This document shows, one piece after another, positions 1-9,236 of a DNA stretch of 64,000 nt. The position numbers and the translations under genes were made by a program. Origin of the DNA: Salinisphaera orenii subsp. orenii MK-B5 (GTDB lineage: Bacteria > Pseudomonadota > Gammaproteobacteria > Nevskiales > Salinisphaeraceae); contig NZ_AYKH01000007.1 in assembly GCF_003788635.1 (NCBI RefSeq), positions 37,141-101,140 of the forward strand, given 5' to 3'. The notes beneath the pieces are model-generated. The model made no database searches. It was not told where the DNA came from and was given only the letters and a program-made list of their open reading frames with translations. Position 1 is the first letter of the stretch. Every line of letters begins with the position of its first letter.

Positions 1-164
1 GGCCAGGCCCGAGTCGGGCTGGGACCGGCGGGCGATCGGTTTGCTGCGTCGTGACATGGGACCTCCATTGGCGTCGGAACGCGCGTGCGACGGGAACGCC
101 GCATCAAGTCGCAGTGTGGGTCGCCCGCGCGGGGCTGTCTCTCAGGAAAACTCCCGAGACCGGC

Positions 165-1394
165 TCAGCACATCACGTCGCAGCAGAAGACGCGGTGGGG
201 CGTGTCCGGGCTGCAGACCGAGAGCGTGACGCAGAGTGCGGTGCCCGTGCTCGAGCGGTAGGGCCGCGAGATTTGCACGCGACGCGGCTCGTTGACGGCG
301 CTGCGGAAATAGCCGCGGCGGAACCAGGTGCCGCCGCTGGTATCGGCCACGGGGTCGAAACGCCGGGCGCGCGCGTCCCGGTCCTCGACGCCGCGGTAGT
401 GCCCGATCTCCTCGCCCCATTCGTTGAGCAGATAAACGCGTGCCGTACGCGGCAGCGCCAGCAGCGAAGCGACGGCGTCGTCGAAACCGGTGCCCTGCTC
501 GATGGCTTCGGCGACGGCCCGAAAGACGTCCAGATGGGGCGCCAGCGACTGACGGCTCGCCTGCTGCTCCTGGCTGGCGGTCTCGGCGAAGTTTTGGGTC
601 AGCGCGGCCAGTGCCGCCGTTGCCTCGGCCGTTTCCTCGGCGTTGATTGCGCCGGTGGGATAACCGAAGTGAAAGCCCTGGACGAAATCGATATCGGCGT
701 CGAGCGCGATCAGGCCCTGATCGTGGGTTTCGACCCCTTCGGCCAGCACGAAGCTGCCGGCCTCGTGCATGAGCGCGACCAGGTTCGGCAGTATGCGTCG
801 CAGCCGGTCGCTGTGGTGGGCCTCGGCCTGGGCCATCAGGGAACCGTCGAGCTTGATGATGTCCGGGGCCAGCCGCCATACCCGATCGAAATTCGAGTGC
901 CCGGTGCCGAAATCGTCGAGCGCGACCAGCGCGCCGAGAGAGCGGAAATAATCCACCGCCTCCAGCAGCAGGCCCTCGTCGCGGATGCGGCCTTCGAGTA
1001 TCTCGATGACCAGCCGATGGGGGCCCAGCGAGGCCTGTTCGAGGATGCCCGCGAGCAGGCCGTCGTCGAAGCCACGGCTCGTGATGGTCTGCGCGTCGAC
1101 GTTGAGAAACAGCCAGCGTGCCGGCGGCGCGATCGCGGCGAAATTGCGCACATGGAGGCGCTGGCAGGCGGCATCGAGGGCCCGCAGCTCGCCGTGATCG
1201 GACGCCCAGCCGAACAGTCCGGCCGGGCTCACCGGGATCTTTGCGCCCAGCTGCGGCCGCACGAGGGCTTCGAAGCCTACCGCGCGGCGATGGCTGAGAC
1301 TGAAGATCGTCTGGAAGACGCTGTGTAGGCGATAGGCGCCGAAGGTCGCCGTGTGCGGTGCGACACGCTGCCGGCTGACATCGGACGAGCTCAT
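165..1394 (-). CDS. EAL-domain cyclic-di-GMP phosphodiesterase with C-terminal sensor-like domain
   Basis: A 409-residue cytosolic protein without membrane segments. The N-terminal 260 residues form an EAL domain: the EAL signature is at 42-44, followed by LFLNVD near 95-100, EILE at 131-134, DDFGTG at 160-165, the catalytic-type lysine in IIKLD (181), EGVET at 219-223 and VQGFHFGYP near 238-246. The expected metal and substrate residues all seem present, so active hydrolysis of c-di-GMP to pGpG is likely. Residues after about 270 resemble the small Cache-like domain that follows EAL in YkuI-type proteins, which would make this a ligand-regulated enzyme; that assignment is by pattern only. 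No GGDEF domain is present. The gene stands alone on the minus strand, and its Shine-Dalgarno sequence is weak, so the start is uncertain. Confidence 0.88.
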   Translation of the reverse strand: MSSSDVSRQRVAPHTATFGAYRLHSVFQTIFSLSHRRAVGFEALVRPQLGAKIPVSPAGLFGWASDHGELRALDAACQRLHVRNFAAIAPPARWLFLNVDAQTITSRGFDDGLLAGILEQASLGPHRLVIEILEGRIRDEGLLLEAVDYFRSLGALVALDDFGTGHSNFDRVWRLAPDIIKLDGSLMAQAEAHHSDRLRRILPNLVALMHEAGSFVLAEGVETHDQGLIALDADIDFVQGFHFGYPTGAINAEETAEATAALAALTQNFAETASQEQQASRQSLAPHLDVFRAVAEAIEQGTGFDDAVASLLALPRTARVYLLNEWGEEIGHYRGVEDRDARARRFDPVADTSGGTWFRRGYFRSAVNEPRRVQISRPYRSSTGTALCVTLSVCSPDTPHRVFCCDVMC

Positions 1395-1892
1395 CGGCCG
1401 GCCATGATGCCGTCTGCCCGCATCGTTCTCACCGGCGCAAGGCGCTCCGCTGTCGGTAGCGGGGCGCGCTGGCCGGATCGGTGGATGCAGTCATATGTCG
1501 GCATGGCGCGCCTCCACTGGTACTCGGAACCCCGTGCAATCGCTATCGGCGGGGCGGGCCCGAACTGAAAGCCATATTCAGCTTCGACGCATGCCGATGC
1601 AAGCATCGCGATCATTCGCAGCCAAGTCGTGCCGGGCGTTTGCGGCAACGTGGCGGCTGCGATGGCCGCTACGAACGCGGATACCGGGGCCTATGACCGA
1701 TGCGGGCCGCGACGCCGGAAGACCGTATCGACGGTGTCCGTTACCGCCCCCTCTCAGTAAGGCGGCCGGTCGCCTCGGCGTGCGGGTGGCCGGCGCGATT
1801 CAGGCCGAGTCGAGTGTCGACGCGGGCAGCAGGCCGCGGCGCCCGCTCCGGCGCCCGGCGACGAATCGCCGGACAGGTCCGGAAGCGGTGAC
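1395..1892. other. Intergenic region, no gene recognised
   Basis: About 500 bases lie upstream of the minus-strand EAL gene and downstream of the minus-strand lipoprotein gene. Open frames here have no recognisable protein features and run over both flanks. I see no tRNA, strong hairpin with a T-tract or repeat. Confidence 0.5.
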
Positions 1893-2519
1893 TCAGTCCT
1901 GGGTCCCGGCGTTGCTCTCGCGGCGTTCCTCGACCTCCGGCGGCATGAGATTGCTGTCCGTGCTGCCGAAGAACAGGATCGACGAGCGGTCGAAGTGCGA
2001 GAACCCGTAGACCGGATCGCTGGCGTCCTGCAGCGCGCCGGTCTCGGCGTCGTAGAAGGTCAGCCGGAACTTGGCCACGCCGGTGCGCTCCTTGCTCTTC
2101 CAGAACGAGATCTCGGGGGTTTTGAACGGCCCGGCCAGCGGGATGGGCACGGAAGCGCTCGGAACGCCGAGGAGTCGTTCGCGGCGATCGATCGACAGCG
2201 CGCCGCTGCTGACCTCGGCGATGGTGTCGGCCTCGTCGGCGCTGGCTGCGAGGTTGTATCCCTGCTTGAGAATCGCCGCCCGGATCGCGCCGATGGCATA
2301 GCTGGACTGATAGTCGTCCGACGAGCCGAAGTGGTCGGTGTTGACGAACACGGACGTGCCCGCCGGCAGATTGGGCGAGATCCGCTGGCTGGCTTCGTCG
2401 GCCGCGGTGGACAACAGCAGCTGGTGGCGTGCCGTCTGGCCGGGTTCGGTCTCGCGGAGGGTCGTGCAGCCGCCGAGGAGGACGGCAATGGCCAGGAGGA
2501 GCAGCGGATAGCGGATCAT
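1893..2519 (-). CDS. Outer-membrane-type lipoprotein, DUF6655-like
   Basis: A 208-residue predicted lipoprotein. The chosen start gives a short charged N terminus, a hydrophobic stretch and the lipobox LLGGC, so cysteine about 17 should be acylated after signal peptidase II cleavage. An upstream ATG ten codons earlier would bury the signal peptide and is less likely. The mature part is soluble, with a pattern (ATSQLLLSTAAD-like start, then a VNTDHF-type strand) that I associate with the uncharacterised DUF6655 lipoproteins; this is recalled similarity, not a search. The next residue after the lipobox cysteine is Thr, which does not suggest inner-membrane retention. Function is unknown. It is transcribed divergently from the DUF421 gene at 2718. 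Confidence 0.75.
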   Translation of the reverse strand: MIRYPLLLLAIAVLLGGCTTLRETEPGQTARHQLLLSTAADEASQRISPNLPAGTSVFVNTDHFGSSDDYQSSYAIGAIRAAILKQGYNLAASADEADTIAEVSSGALSIDRRERLLGVPSASVPIPLAGPFKTPEISFWKSKERTGVAKFRLTFYDAETGALQDASDPVYGFSHFDRSSILFFGSTDSNLMPPEVEERRESNAGTQD

Positions 2520-2717
2520 GGGCGTTTCTCGTGCGTGGTTGGGTGCCACACTAGCAAATACGCGCGGCAGGGCGCGGTCGGCGGTGGCAGGGATCGCCCC
2601 GCCGCGCCGGATCGACCGTGGGTTCGGCGCTGTCGCAGCGCGGGTGCTACGGATTGCCGGCTCGCCGGGCGGCAGGCATCGTGCCGCGTATCATTTCCTC
2701 CGTCGCCGTGTCCGCCC

Positions 2718-3311
2718 ATGAACCAATCCAGCTGGCTCGCCGGCGACCTCGGATCGCTTATCGGCGTGGTCGTGTCGGGCCTGGTCATCTACGCCGCGCT
2801 GATGCTGTTCACCCGGTTGGTGGGCCTGCGCAGCTTTTCCAAGATGTCGGGGTTCGACTTCGCCATCACGGTCGCGCTCGGTTCGGTGATCGCATCGACG
2901 CTGCTCAACGACAAGCCGCCGCTGGTCACCGGCATCGTGGGACTGGCGGTGCTGTACGGCATTCAGTATACGATCGCGCGGCTGCGGCGCTCCTGGCCGG
3001 CTTTCGCCCGGCTGATCGACAACGAGCCGCTCCTGCTCATGGTCGGCGAGCGCATCCTCGACGATCATCTCACCATGGCCCGGGTCACCCGGGACGACCT
3101 GCGCGCCAAGCTTCGGCTGGCCGGTGTCACCCATCCGAGTCAGGTGCTGGCGGTGGTCATGGAGACGACCGGCGACGTGGCGGTCATCGAACGGCGCGAA
3201 TCGGTGGACCCGGACCTGTTCTCGGGCGTGCGCGGTCGTGAACTGCTGGCCGGCGTGCTCGCCGAACAGCCGACCTTCGACGCCCGTCGACAGACGTCGC
3301 GCAGCGCTTGA
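2718..3311 (+). CDS. DUF421 (YetF/YcaP-type) membrane protein
   Basis: A 197-residue membrane protein with about three N-terminal transmembrane segments (residues about 15-90) and a soluble C-terminal domain. The sequence [20 protein letters not shown] is the family's characteristic loop between the first two helices, and the downstream [18 protein letters not shown] segment matches the cytosolic DUF421 domain. Family members (YetF, YcaP) are poorly understood; in spore-formers relatives influence spore germination or envelope functions. The open frame extends far upstream, but the sequence before 2718 lacks membrane-protein character and has no family similarity. Only 65 bases separate it from htpX, so cotranscription is possible. 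Confidence 0.85.
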   Translation: MNQSSWLAGDLGSLIGVVVSGLVIYAALMLFTRLVGLRSFSKMSGFDFAITVALGSVIASTLLNDKPPLVTGIVGLAVLYGIQYTIARLRRSWPAFARLIDNEPLLLMVGERILDDHLTMARVTRDDLRAKLRLAGVTHPSQVLAVVMETTGDVAVIERRESVDPDLFSGVRGRELLAGVLAEQPTFDARRQTSRSA

Positions 3312-3376
3312 TTCCGGACGCGCCGACGCCATTTAAGAGGTTGAGCGATGGGCTCGTTATCAGAGAGGGCATCTCG

Positions 3377-4246
3377 ATGAATGCACTGCGCACGACCTTC
3401 CTGCTGGCCGGGTTGACCGTGCTTCTCGTGCTGGTCGGCAACGCGCTCGGCGGCACCGGCGGCATGGTCATCGCACTGGGCTTCGCCGTGGCGATGAACT
3501 TCGGCAGCTACTGGTTCTCCGACCGTCTGGTGCTGAAGATGCACGGTGCGCGCGAGGCGGGCGCCGACGAAGCGCCGGAGCTGCACGGCATCGTCCGAGA
3601 GCTATCGCAGCGCGCCGGTCTGCCGATGCCGAAGGTCTACCTGATGGAATCGGCCACGCCCAACGCGTTCGCCACCGGTCGCAATCCGACGCACGCCGCG
3701 GTTGCGGCCACCACGGGCCTGATGCGGTTGATGAACCGCGAGGAACTGCGCGGCGTGCTCGCGCACGAGCTGGCGCATGTGCGTCACCGGGATACGCTGA
3801 TCAGCGCGATCGCGGCGACCTTCGCCGGCGCGATCGCCATGATCGCCAACATGGCGCAGTGGGCCATGCTGTTCGGCGGTTTTCGCGGCAACGACAATCA
3901 GGGCGGCGGCATGCTGGGCGGCCTGGCGATGATGATCCTGGCGCCGATCGCCGCGACGCTGATCCAGCTGGCCGTATCGCGTTCGCGTGAATATGCCGCC
4001 GACGCGGGGGGCGCCGAAATCGCGGGTAGCCCGCGGGGCCTGGCCAGCGCGCTGCGCAAGCTGGAACAGGCCAATCACGCCCAGCCGATGCAGTCGGCCG
4101 AGCGTAACCCGGCCAGCGCGCATCTGTTCATCGTCAACCCGCTGAGCGGGGCGAGCGTGTCGAAGCTGTTCTCGACCCATCCGGCCACGGAGGAGCGGGT
4201 CCGTCGCCTGGAGTCGATGGCCCCGGGCACGCGGGCGCGGATGTAG
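3377..4246 (+). CDS. htpX: Membrane zinc metalloprotease HtpX
   Basis: A 289-residue peptidase of family M48, the usual length for HtpX. Two N-terminal membrane helices (about 4-50) are followed by the cytosolic protease domain with the zinc motif HELAH at 130-134, then two more hydrophobic segments around 150-200 and the [15 protein letters not shown] segment that carries the third zinc ligand (Glu). HtpX degrades misfolded inner-membrane proteins together with FtsH, usually under envelope stress. The ATG at 3377 matches the family's short N terminus; upstream in-frame codons add a non-hydrophobic leader. No transcriptional regulator is visible nearby. Confidence 0.96.
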   Translation: MNALRTTFLLAGLTVLLVLVGNALGGTGGMVIALGFAVAMNFGSYWFSDRLVLKMHGAREAGADEAPELHGIVRELSQRAGLPMPKVYLMESATPNAFATGRNPTHAAVAATTGLMRLMNREELRGVLAHELAHVRHRDTLISAIAATFAGAIAMIANMAQWAMLFGGFRGNDNQGGGMLGGLAMMILAPIAATLIQLAVSRSREYAADAGGAEIAGSPRGLASALRKLEQANHAQPMQSAERNPASAHLFIVNPLSGASVSKLFSTHPATEERVRRLESMAPGTRARM

Positions 4247-4278
4247 CCGCGGCCGGCTGACGAAGCCGGTGGCTGTTT
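4245..4278 (+). terminator. Possible terminator after htpX
   Basis: Starting at the htpX stop codon, AGCC...CCGGCT pairs with AGCCGG-T-GGCT around a GACGA loop and is followed by GTTT. The stem is bulged and the T-tract is short, so this is only a weak candidate. Confidence 0.35.
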
Positions 4279-4551
4279 GGTCAGCATGTCGTTCGAACGC
4301 CGCGCTGGACGCCGCATGTCGCGTTCAGCGCGGTGCGGCTCGGATTGCGAGGGCTGCCGATCGGAATGTGCGGGGCGACAGGGCGGTCGTGGCGGATGAC
4401 TCATCGACCGCCCGTCGACGGACCAGACGCCCCGTAAAATTCGCTGGACGCGGCAACCGAGCCTTGCCGCAAGCGGGCGAGCGGGGCGCTGCCACAACGC
4501 TTCGTCCGGGTGCGCAACAGTGTCGGCGCGGGCTCGGATGCAGTCGACGGT
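4279..4551. other. Intergenic region, nothing recognised
   Basis: Convergent space between htpX and the small minus-strand gene. No credible coding frame, RNA gene or repeat was seen beyond the possible terminator next to htpX. Confidence 0.4.
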
Positions 4552-4857
4552 CTAATACGGCCCCGCGCCGGTCGCGTTCCGGCGTTCTCGGCGCAGACGC
4601 TCACTCAGATCGTCGGCGTTGCGGTCCAGCCGGCGCGCCTCCGATGCGCTGTCGAGTCGCTCGCGGTTCTGCTCCAGCTGCCGGGACAGGTTGTCGCGCT
4701 GCCGGCTGCGCGAATCCAGGCCGCGATCGAGGCTGTCCGACCCCGCGCGCCCGGCGGGCGTGCGGTGGTCGTTCAACCCGGCGGCCAGCGCCGGCGCCGT
4801 CACGACGCCGGCGAGCGACAGGATCAGGATCAGGCTCGTGCGGCCTCGGTAGCGCAT
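4552..4857 (-). CDS. Small secreted hypothetical protein, Arg/Asp-rich
   Basis: A 101-residue protein with a clear Sec signal peptide: an Arg-rich start, a leucine/isoleucine core (residues about 9-20) and an APALA-type cleavage site near residue 25. The mature region of about 75 residues is very hydrophilic, rich in Arg, Asp and Leu, and has heptad-like spacing that suggests a short helical or coiled-coil periplasmic protein. A strong Shine-Dalgarno (GGGAGG) lies just upstream of the ATG, which supports a real gene. I do not recognise the family. It sits directly downstream (110 bases) of the CBS-domain gene on the same strand. Confidence 0.65.
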   Translation of the reverse strand: MRYRGRTSLILILSLAGVVTAPALAAGLNDHRTPAGRAGSDSLDRGLDSRSRQRDNLSRQLEQNRERLDSASEARRLDRNADDLSERLRRERRNATGAGPY

Positions 4858-4965
4858 TGGGACCTCCCGCGATATCGGCGTCCGTCCGGGCGGTTACGTC
4901 GGCGTGCGCCGGCGCGATGCGGCGCGGCCGCCGGCCGCCAGCGGCGAGCTGCCCGCTGACGGGCT

Positions 4966-5397
4966 TCAGCCGCCGCTGATGTAGTGCTCGAGCTGTTTGA
5001 TGAGAAAGCGCTGTTCAGCAATCACGGCCTTGACGAGGTCGCCGATGGACAAGACTCCGATCAGCGTGTCGTCCTCCATGACCGGCAGATGGCGGAAGCG
5101 CTTGTCGGTCATCAGGGCCATGCATTCCTCGAGGGTTTCCGAAGGCTCCGCGTAGGCGACGTGCGTGGTCATGACGTCGCGGACCGCGGTCTCGCGGGAC
5201 CGCCGGTTCTCGAGGGTGATCTTGCGCGCGTAGTCGCGCTCGGACAGCAGGCCGACCAACCGCCCGCCGTCGAGCACCAGGACGGCGCCGATGTTCTTGT
5301 CGGCCATGAGCTTGATGGCGTCGTAGACCGTGTCGTCCGGGGCCACCGACCACATGTCGGTGTCCTTCTCCCGCAGCAGATCCCTGACCCGTTTCAT
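4966..5397 (-). CDS. Stand-alone tandem CBS-domain protein
   Basis: A 143-residue cytosolic protein made almost entirely of two CBS domains (about 8-65 and 75-130), the typical arrangement of small regulatory CBS proteins that bind adenosine nucleotides as a Bateman module. The segments MADKNIGAVLVLDGGRLVGL and MTDKRFRHLPVMEDDTLIGV are the paired core strands and helices, and the SERDYARK segment follows the first CBS unit. The ATG is preceded by a good Shine-Dalgarno (GGAGAG). Such proteins sense energy state or modulate partner enzymes; no partner is indicated by the neighbours. Confidence 0.92.
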   Translation of the reverse strand: MKRVRDLLREKDTDMWSVAPDDTVYDAIKLMADKNIGAVLVLDGGRLVGLLSERDYARKITLENRRSRETAVRDVMTTHVAYAEPSETLEECMALMTDKRFRHLPVMEDDTLIGVLSIGDLVKAVIAEQRFLIKQLEHYISGG

Positions 5398-5571
5398 TTA
5401 TCTCTCCAGCGCAGTTCGGTTGTCGGCTCGAGTCTAGAAGGTCCGCGCCCGACGGTATAGCGCGGCCCACCGGACGGGACAGCGCTGCGCGCGTATCGGC
5501 GGCGTTCGGGGCACGATCTCCGAGCGCACCCGAGGCTCGTCCGGGCCCCGGGTGCGTCGGTCACACCGGAT

Positions 5572-6252
5572 CTAGTCGGAAACGACGCTGAGTTCCACGC
5601 GCCGGTTCTGGGCGCGCCCGGCGGCGGTCTCGTTGGTCGCCACCGGCTCGGACTCGCCGTGGCCTTCGGTCGCCGTGATGCGGCGCGTGTCGATGCCGGC
5701 ATCCATCAGATACGTGCGCACCGATTCCACGCGGCGCTGCGACAGGTCGAGGTTGTAGGACTCGGAACCGATGCTGTCGGTGTGGCCGTCGATGCGGAAC
5801 CGCACGTCGGGACTGGCCTCCAGCGCGTCGACGACGTTGTCGAGGCGGTTCTCGGCGGACATCGTCAGATTCGACGAATCGAACTCGAAGGTCACGCCCT
5901 TGAGCACGATCGGCGACTGCTTCTCGATCGGGCAGCCGCGGGCATCGACTTCCACCCCGCGCGGGGTGCCCGGGCATTCGTCGCGGCTGTCGGGTACCCC
6001 GTCGCCGTCCGAATCGCCGTCGGTCTGGGCGATCTGGTCGCCGCACTCGGCCCGCATTTCCTTCTTGGGCGCGTTGGGCGTCTGCCAACAGTTGCCCTCG
6101 GCATCCTTGTAGACGTTGCCGTCCGGGTCGACGACATAGGCGCCGCCGTCGTTGTCGGCATCTGCGGAAGGCGGTGCGGCGGTACAGCCGGCGAGTGCGA
6201 TCGCCGCCGTCGCCGCCAGGGCCAGGCCGCGCCAGTCGAAAATGGTTTTCAT
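5572..6252 (-). CDS. OmpA-family lipoprotein with thrombospondin type-3-like repeat
   Basis: A 226-residue protein with a lipoprotein signal (IALAGC, cysteine about 23). After a Gly/Asp-rich linker there is a DSDGDGVPDSRDECPGTP calcium-binding thrombospondin type-3-like motif, then a C-terminal OmpA/MotB peptidoglycan-binding domain from about residue 105 to the end. The OmpA signature is clear: the IDGHTDSIGSESYN segment, LSQRRVESVRTYL and the terminal AQNRRVEL. This architecture links the outer membrane to peptidoglycan, as in Pal and OprF-type proteins, but the tol-pal operon is not here. A Shine-Dalgarno GGGAGAA precedes the ATG. Confidence 0.93.
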   Translation of the reverse strand: MKTIFDWRGLALAATAAIALAGCTAAPPSADADNDGGAYVVDPDGNVYKDAEGNCWQTPNAPKKEMRAECGDQIAQTDGDSDGDGVPDSRDECPGTPRGVEVDARGCPIEKQSPIVLKGVTFEFDSSNLTMSAENRLDNVVDALEASPDVRFRIDGHTDSIGSESYNLDLSQRRVESVRTYLMDAGIDTRRITATEGHGESEPVATNETAAGRAQNRRVELSVVSD

Positions 6253-6438
6253 CGCTCGTTCTCCCTTTATCGCTTGTTGTTCGTCGAGAGCGGCCGCCGC
6301 GCGATAGATCCGCCGGCGTCCGATGTTCCCTCTCTTGTTTTTCGTGTCGTTCTGCCCGAGGGCAGCACACGATCGAATACCATGTTTCGTAGGGTCGCGG
6401 CAATCGTCGGGATGGGCGCGGCCGCGCTTCGGTCCGGG

Positions 6439-7620
6439 TCAGTCGGGCGCGATCGGTCCGGGGCGGCGGCCGGCCCGCCATGCGATCGCCCAGATCGCCA
6501 GGCCGCCGAGCGCGAGCACGCAGCCGACGATGCCCGTCGAGCGCAGGCCGAAGCCGGCCGCCAGCGCCAGACCGGCCAGCCAGGGGCCGAGCGCGTTCGC
6601 GGTGTTGAAGGCCACGTGGTTGAGCGCGGCGGCGAGATTCTGGGCGTCGCCGGCGACATCCATCAGCCGGGTCTGCAGCACGGTGCCGAGCGCGCCGCCG
6701 ATGCCGATGCAGAACACGTCGACACTCAGCAGCCAGACGTTGCCGGCGACCAACGGAAACGCCGCCAGTGCCAGCGCGCTCCATACCAGCAGCCCGCCGG
6801 CGGTGGGCATGAGCGCGCGATCGGCCAGCCGGGGCAGCACGATATTGCCCAGCGTCATGCCGACGCCGAAGATCGCGAGCACGGGCGGCATCCAGCGCTG
6901 GCCGACACCGGTGACAGCGTCGAGCGTAGCGGTGAGATAGGTGTAGACAGAGAACATGCCGCCGAAGCCGATCGCACCGATCGCCAGCGTCAGCCAGACG
7001 GCCGGCCGCGCCAGCGCGCCCAGCTCGCGCAGGGGACTGGCCTGGGCCGCAGCCCGATCGTGCGGTGCGAACAGCAGAATCAGGGCCGCGGCGAGCAGCG
7101 CCAGAGCGGCGATGACCCAGTAGCCGGGCCGCCAGCCGGCAAGCCCGCCCAGCCAGGTCGCCAGCGGCACGCCGACGATGGTCGCGGCGGTCAGGCCGAG
7201 CATCACGTAGCCGACCGCCTGCGTCCGGCGCGCCGGCGCGACCACGTCTGCGGCCACAAGCGAGGCCAGACCGAAATACGCGCCGTGCGGCAGGCCGCTG
7301 AGAAAGCGGAAGCACACCAGCCAGCCGTAGTTCGGCGCCAGCGCGCTCAGCGCGTTGCCGGCTGCGAACAGCAGCATGAGGATGAGCAGGAGCGGCTTGC
7401 GGGCCATGCGCGCGCCCAGCACGGTGATCACCGGCGCGCCGAAGACGACCCCGAGGGCGTAGGCGCTGATGATGTGACTCGCCGTGGACGGATCGATATC
7501 CAGACTGGCCTGAATGAACGGCAGCAGGCTCATCGTCGCGAATTCGGTCGTTCCGATGGCGAAGCCGCCGGTTGCCAGGGCGATGAGCACGAAAAGCGGA
7601 TTGGTGGGCGTCTGGGACAT
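6439..7620 (-). CDS. MFS transporter, AraJ/YdhP-type (DHA1 efflux family)
   Basis: A 393-residue inner-membrane protein with about 12 hydrophobic segments. The start at 7620 places the first helix immediately after MSQTPTNP; a longer in-frame leader is Arg/Pro-rich and not membrane-like. The sequence FAIGTTEFATMSLLPFI is characteristic of the DHA1 efflux subgroup that includes AraJ and YdhP-like proteins, and the HGAYFGLASLVAADVV loop after helix 4 is shared by that group. Members export sugars, arabinosides or drugs; the substrate here cannot be read from sequence. It is transcribed towards the OmpA gene and divergently from the TraB/GumN gene. Confidence 0.9.
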   Translation of the reverse strand: MSQTPTNPLFVLIALATGGFAIGTTEFATMSLLPFIQASLDIDPSTASHIISAYALGVVFGAPVITVLGARMARKPLLLILMLLFAAGNALSALAPNYGWLVCFRFLSGLPHGAYFGLASLVAADVVAPARRTQAVGYVMLGLTAATIVGVPLATWLGGLAGWRPGYWVIAALALLAAALILLFAPHDRAAAQASPLRELGALARPAVWLTLAIGAIGFGGMFSVYTYLTATLDAVTGVGQRWMPPVLAIFGVGMTLGNIVLPRLADRALMPTAGGLLVWSALALAAFPLVAGNVWLLSVDVFCIGIGGALGTVLQTRLMDVAGDAQNLAAALNHVAFNTANALGPWLAGLALAAGFGLRSTGIVGCVLALGGLAIWAIAWRAGRRPGPIAPD

Positions 7621-7881
7621 GGCGCAGGGCTCGGCGGGAGCGAACTGGGAGTGGCGCGATCGATTCGGCGGGGCGCGGCGCCGGCCTGTGCGAGCACGGC
7701 ACGATCGCCGCGACGGGGGCGCATCGATGCGCACCCCGGCCGGCCGTCCAGTCTAGCCCGGCCATTGTTGCGTTGCGGTAAATGCGGTCGTGACGCCGCG
7801 GCATGGGTCGGCATCGCCGCCGGGGTGACGCGCACGCCGCGGGCAGCGATGATGAGGGCACCACGACACACTGGGCTGGCC

Positions 7882-8751
7882 ATGCGCTGCGCCGGAATCG
7901 CTCTACTCGCCGTAATCTGGCTGACCACCGGATCCGCGCTCGCCAGCCCGGTTGGTCTGGTCTGGCGGGTCGAAGGTGCCGAGAACCATGTGTATCTCGC
8001 CGGCTCGATGCACATGCTGCCGCCGCGGGCGTATCCGCTGCCGCCGCCCTACGAACGCGCCTATGAGGCGTCTGAACGGCTCGTGCTGGAGGCCGATCAG
8101 GCGGCGCTTCAGCGGCCGCAGGCGCGCGACGCCCTGCTGGCGGCCGCCCGCTACGACGCGGGCGACCTGCGCTCGCACGTCGGCGAGGAGTTGTATCGGC
8201 GCACGCGGGCCGTGGCGCGCGATCAGGGGCTGTCGATGCGGCGGCTGGACGGCTATCGGCCCTGGTTCGTGGCCATGGCGATCGAGATGCAGTCCTACCG
8301 GGCGGCCGGCTTTCGCCCGGACCTCGGCCTCGACGGCCATTTCCACGAACGCGCGCTCGCCGACGCCCGCCCGGTCCAGCCGCTGCAGGCCATCGACGCG
8401 CACCTCGCCATCGTCACCGACATGCCGGCATCGCTGTCGCGCGACCAGCTCGCCATAACCCTCGACAGCGCCGACGAACTCGCACAGGCGCCGGCCGACA
8501 TCTATGCCTACTGGCGCAACGGCGACGCGGCAGGGCTGGCGGCCTCCGTCGCCGAACAGGCCGACGCCTACCCGGCGCTCTACGACCGCCTGATCTACGA
8601 TCGCAACGAGGCCTGGCTGCCGACCATAGAGCGCCTGCTCTCGCGATCCGGCAACGCCCTCGTGCTGGTGGGCGCGGTTCATCTCGTCGGCCCGCGTGGT
8701 CTGGTCGAGCGGCTGCGCGCGAGCGGACACACGGTCACCCGCGTGGAGTGA
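7882..8751 (+). CDS. TraB/GumN family protein, secreted
   Basis: A 289-residue protein with a Sec signal peptide (hydrophobic core within residues about 6-20, then SALAS). The mature protein has the two family motifs: GSMHML near residue 42, and GAVHLVG near the C terminus within a hydrophobic strand. These His-containing motifs define the TraB/GumN (Tiki-like) group, some members of which are metal-dependent proteases or pheromone shutdown proteins, while most bacterial ones are uncharacterised. The ATG at 7882 was chosen because the signal peptide begins there; the open frame runs much further upstream only because the antisense of the MFS gene happens to be open. Confidence 0.88.
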   Translation: MRCAGIALLAVIWLTTGSALASPVGLVWRVEGAENHVYLAGSMHMLPPRAYPLPPPYERAYEASERLVLEADQAALQRPQARDALLAAARYDAGDLRSHVGEELYRRTRAVARDQGLSMRRLDGYRPWFVAMAIEMQSYRAAGFRPDLGLDGHFHERALADARPVQPLQAIDAHLAIVTDMPASLSRDQLAITLDSADELAQAPADIYAYWRNGDAAGLAASVAEQADAYPALYDRLIYDRNEAWLPTIERLLSRSGNALVLVGAVHLVGPRGLVERLRASGHTVTRVE

Positions 8752-9236
8752 CGCCGCTCTCGGCGGCGGCGCGGCGTTAGACCCGCGTGGCGATAGTGGC
8801 CCGATCTGTCGATCACCGCGACGCCCGCGGCCCGTCTAAGCCCCCCTCCACGCCATGACCGGCCGGGCGTCGCGGTCGGATCGGAGCCCGTCCTGGCGCG
8901 ATCGTCCAACGTCATCCCTTTCGGTCTCCAGCGATGCGGGGCCGGGACCGTGGCTTCGGTGAGCACGCCGGCCGCGGCCTCGGCGGATTGCAGAGGGCGA
9001 TGGCATGCATGGCCCGGACGGGGTTGTGCCGCCGCCGGCGCTTGCGCATCGATATGGGCACGCGTTACGGCGCCGCGTCGACGTAGGGTGCGCGCAGGCA
9101 CCGCGGCCTCAGAACAGGCGCCGACCGCCCGGTCTGCCGGACAGGTGACGTCCGAGACGAACCACATCCCTGTCAGCTGTCGTCACGATCCCGATCCGAA
9201 GCTGATTATTACGTGCTTATAAGCCGTTCGGTCCGG
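8752..9236. other. Intergenic region, no gene recognised
   Basis: About 485 bases between two convergent genes. It ends in a short AT-rich patch (around 9200-9222) unlike the GC-rich surroundings. No recognisable protein, RNA gene or strong terminator was found. Confidence 0.45.

Noticed and set aside
1..164. Partial gene at the left edge
   Set aside because: No frame in the first 164 bases shows recognisable protein features, so none was annotated.
5659..7881. Very long plus-strand open frame running antisense through the OmpA and MFS genes into the TraB/GumN gene
   Set aside because: Only its last 289 residues have family features. The rest is the antisense of two recognisable genes, a common effect of high GC content.
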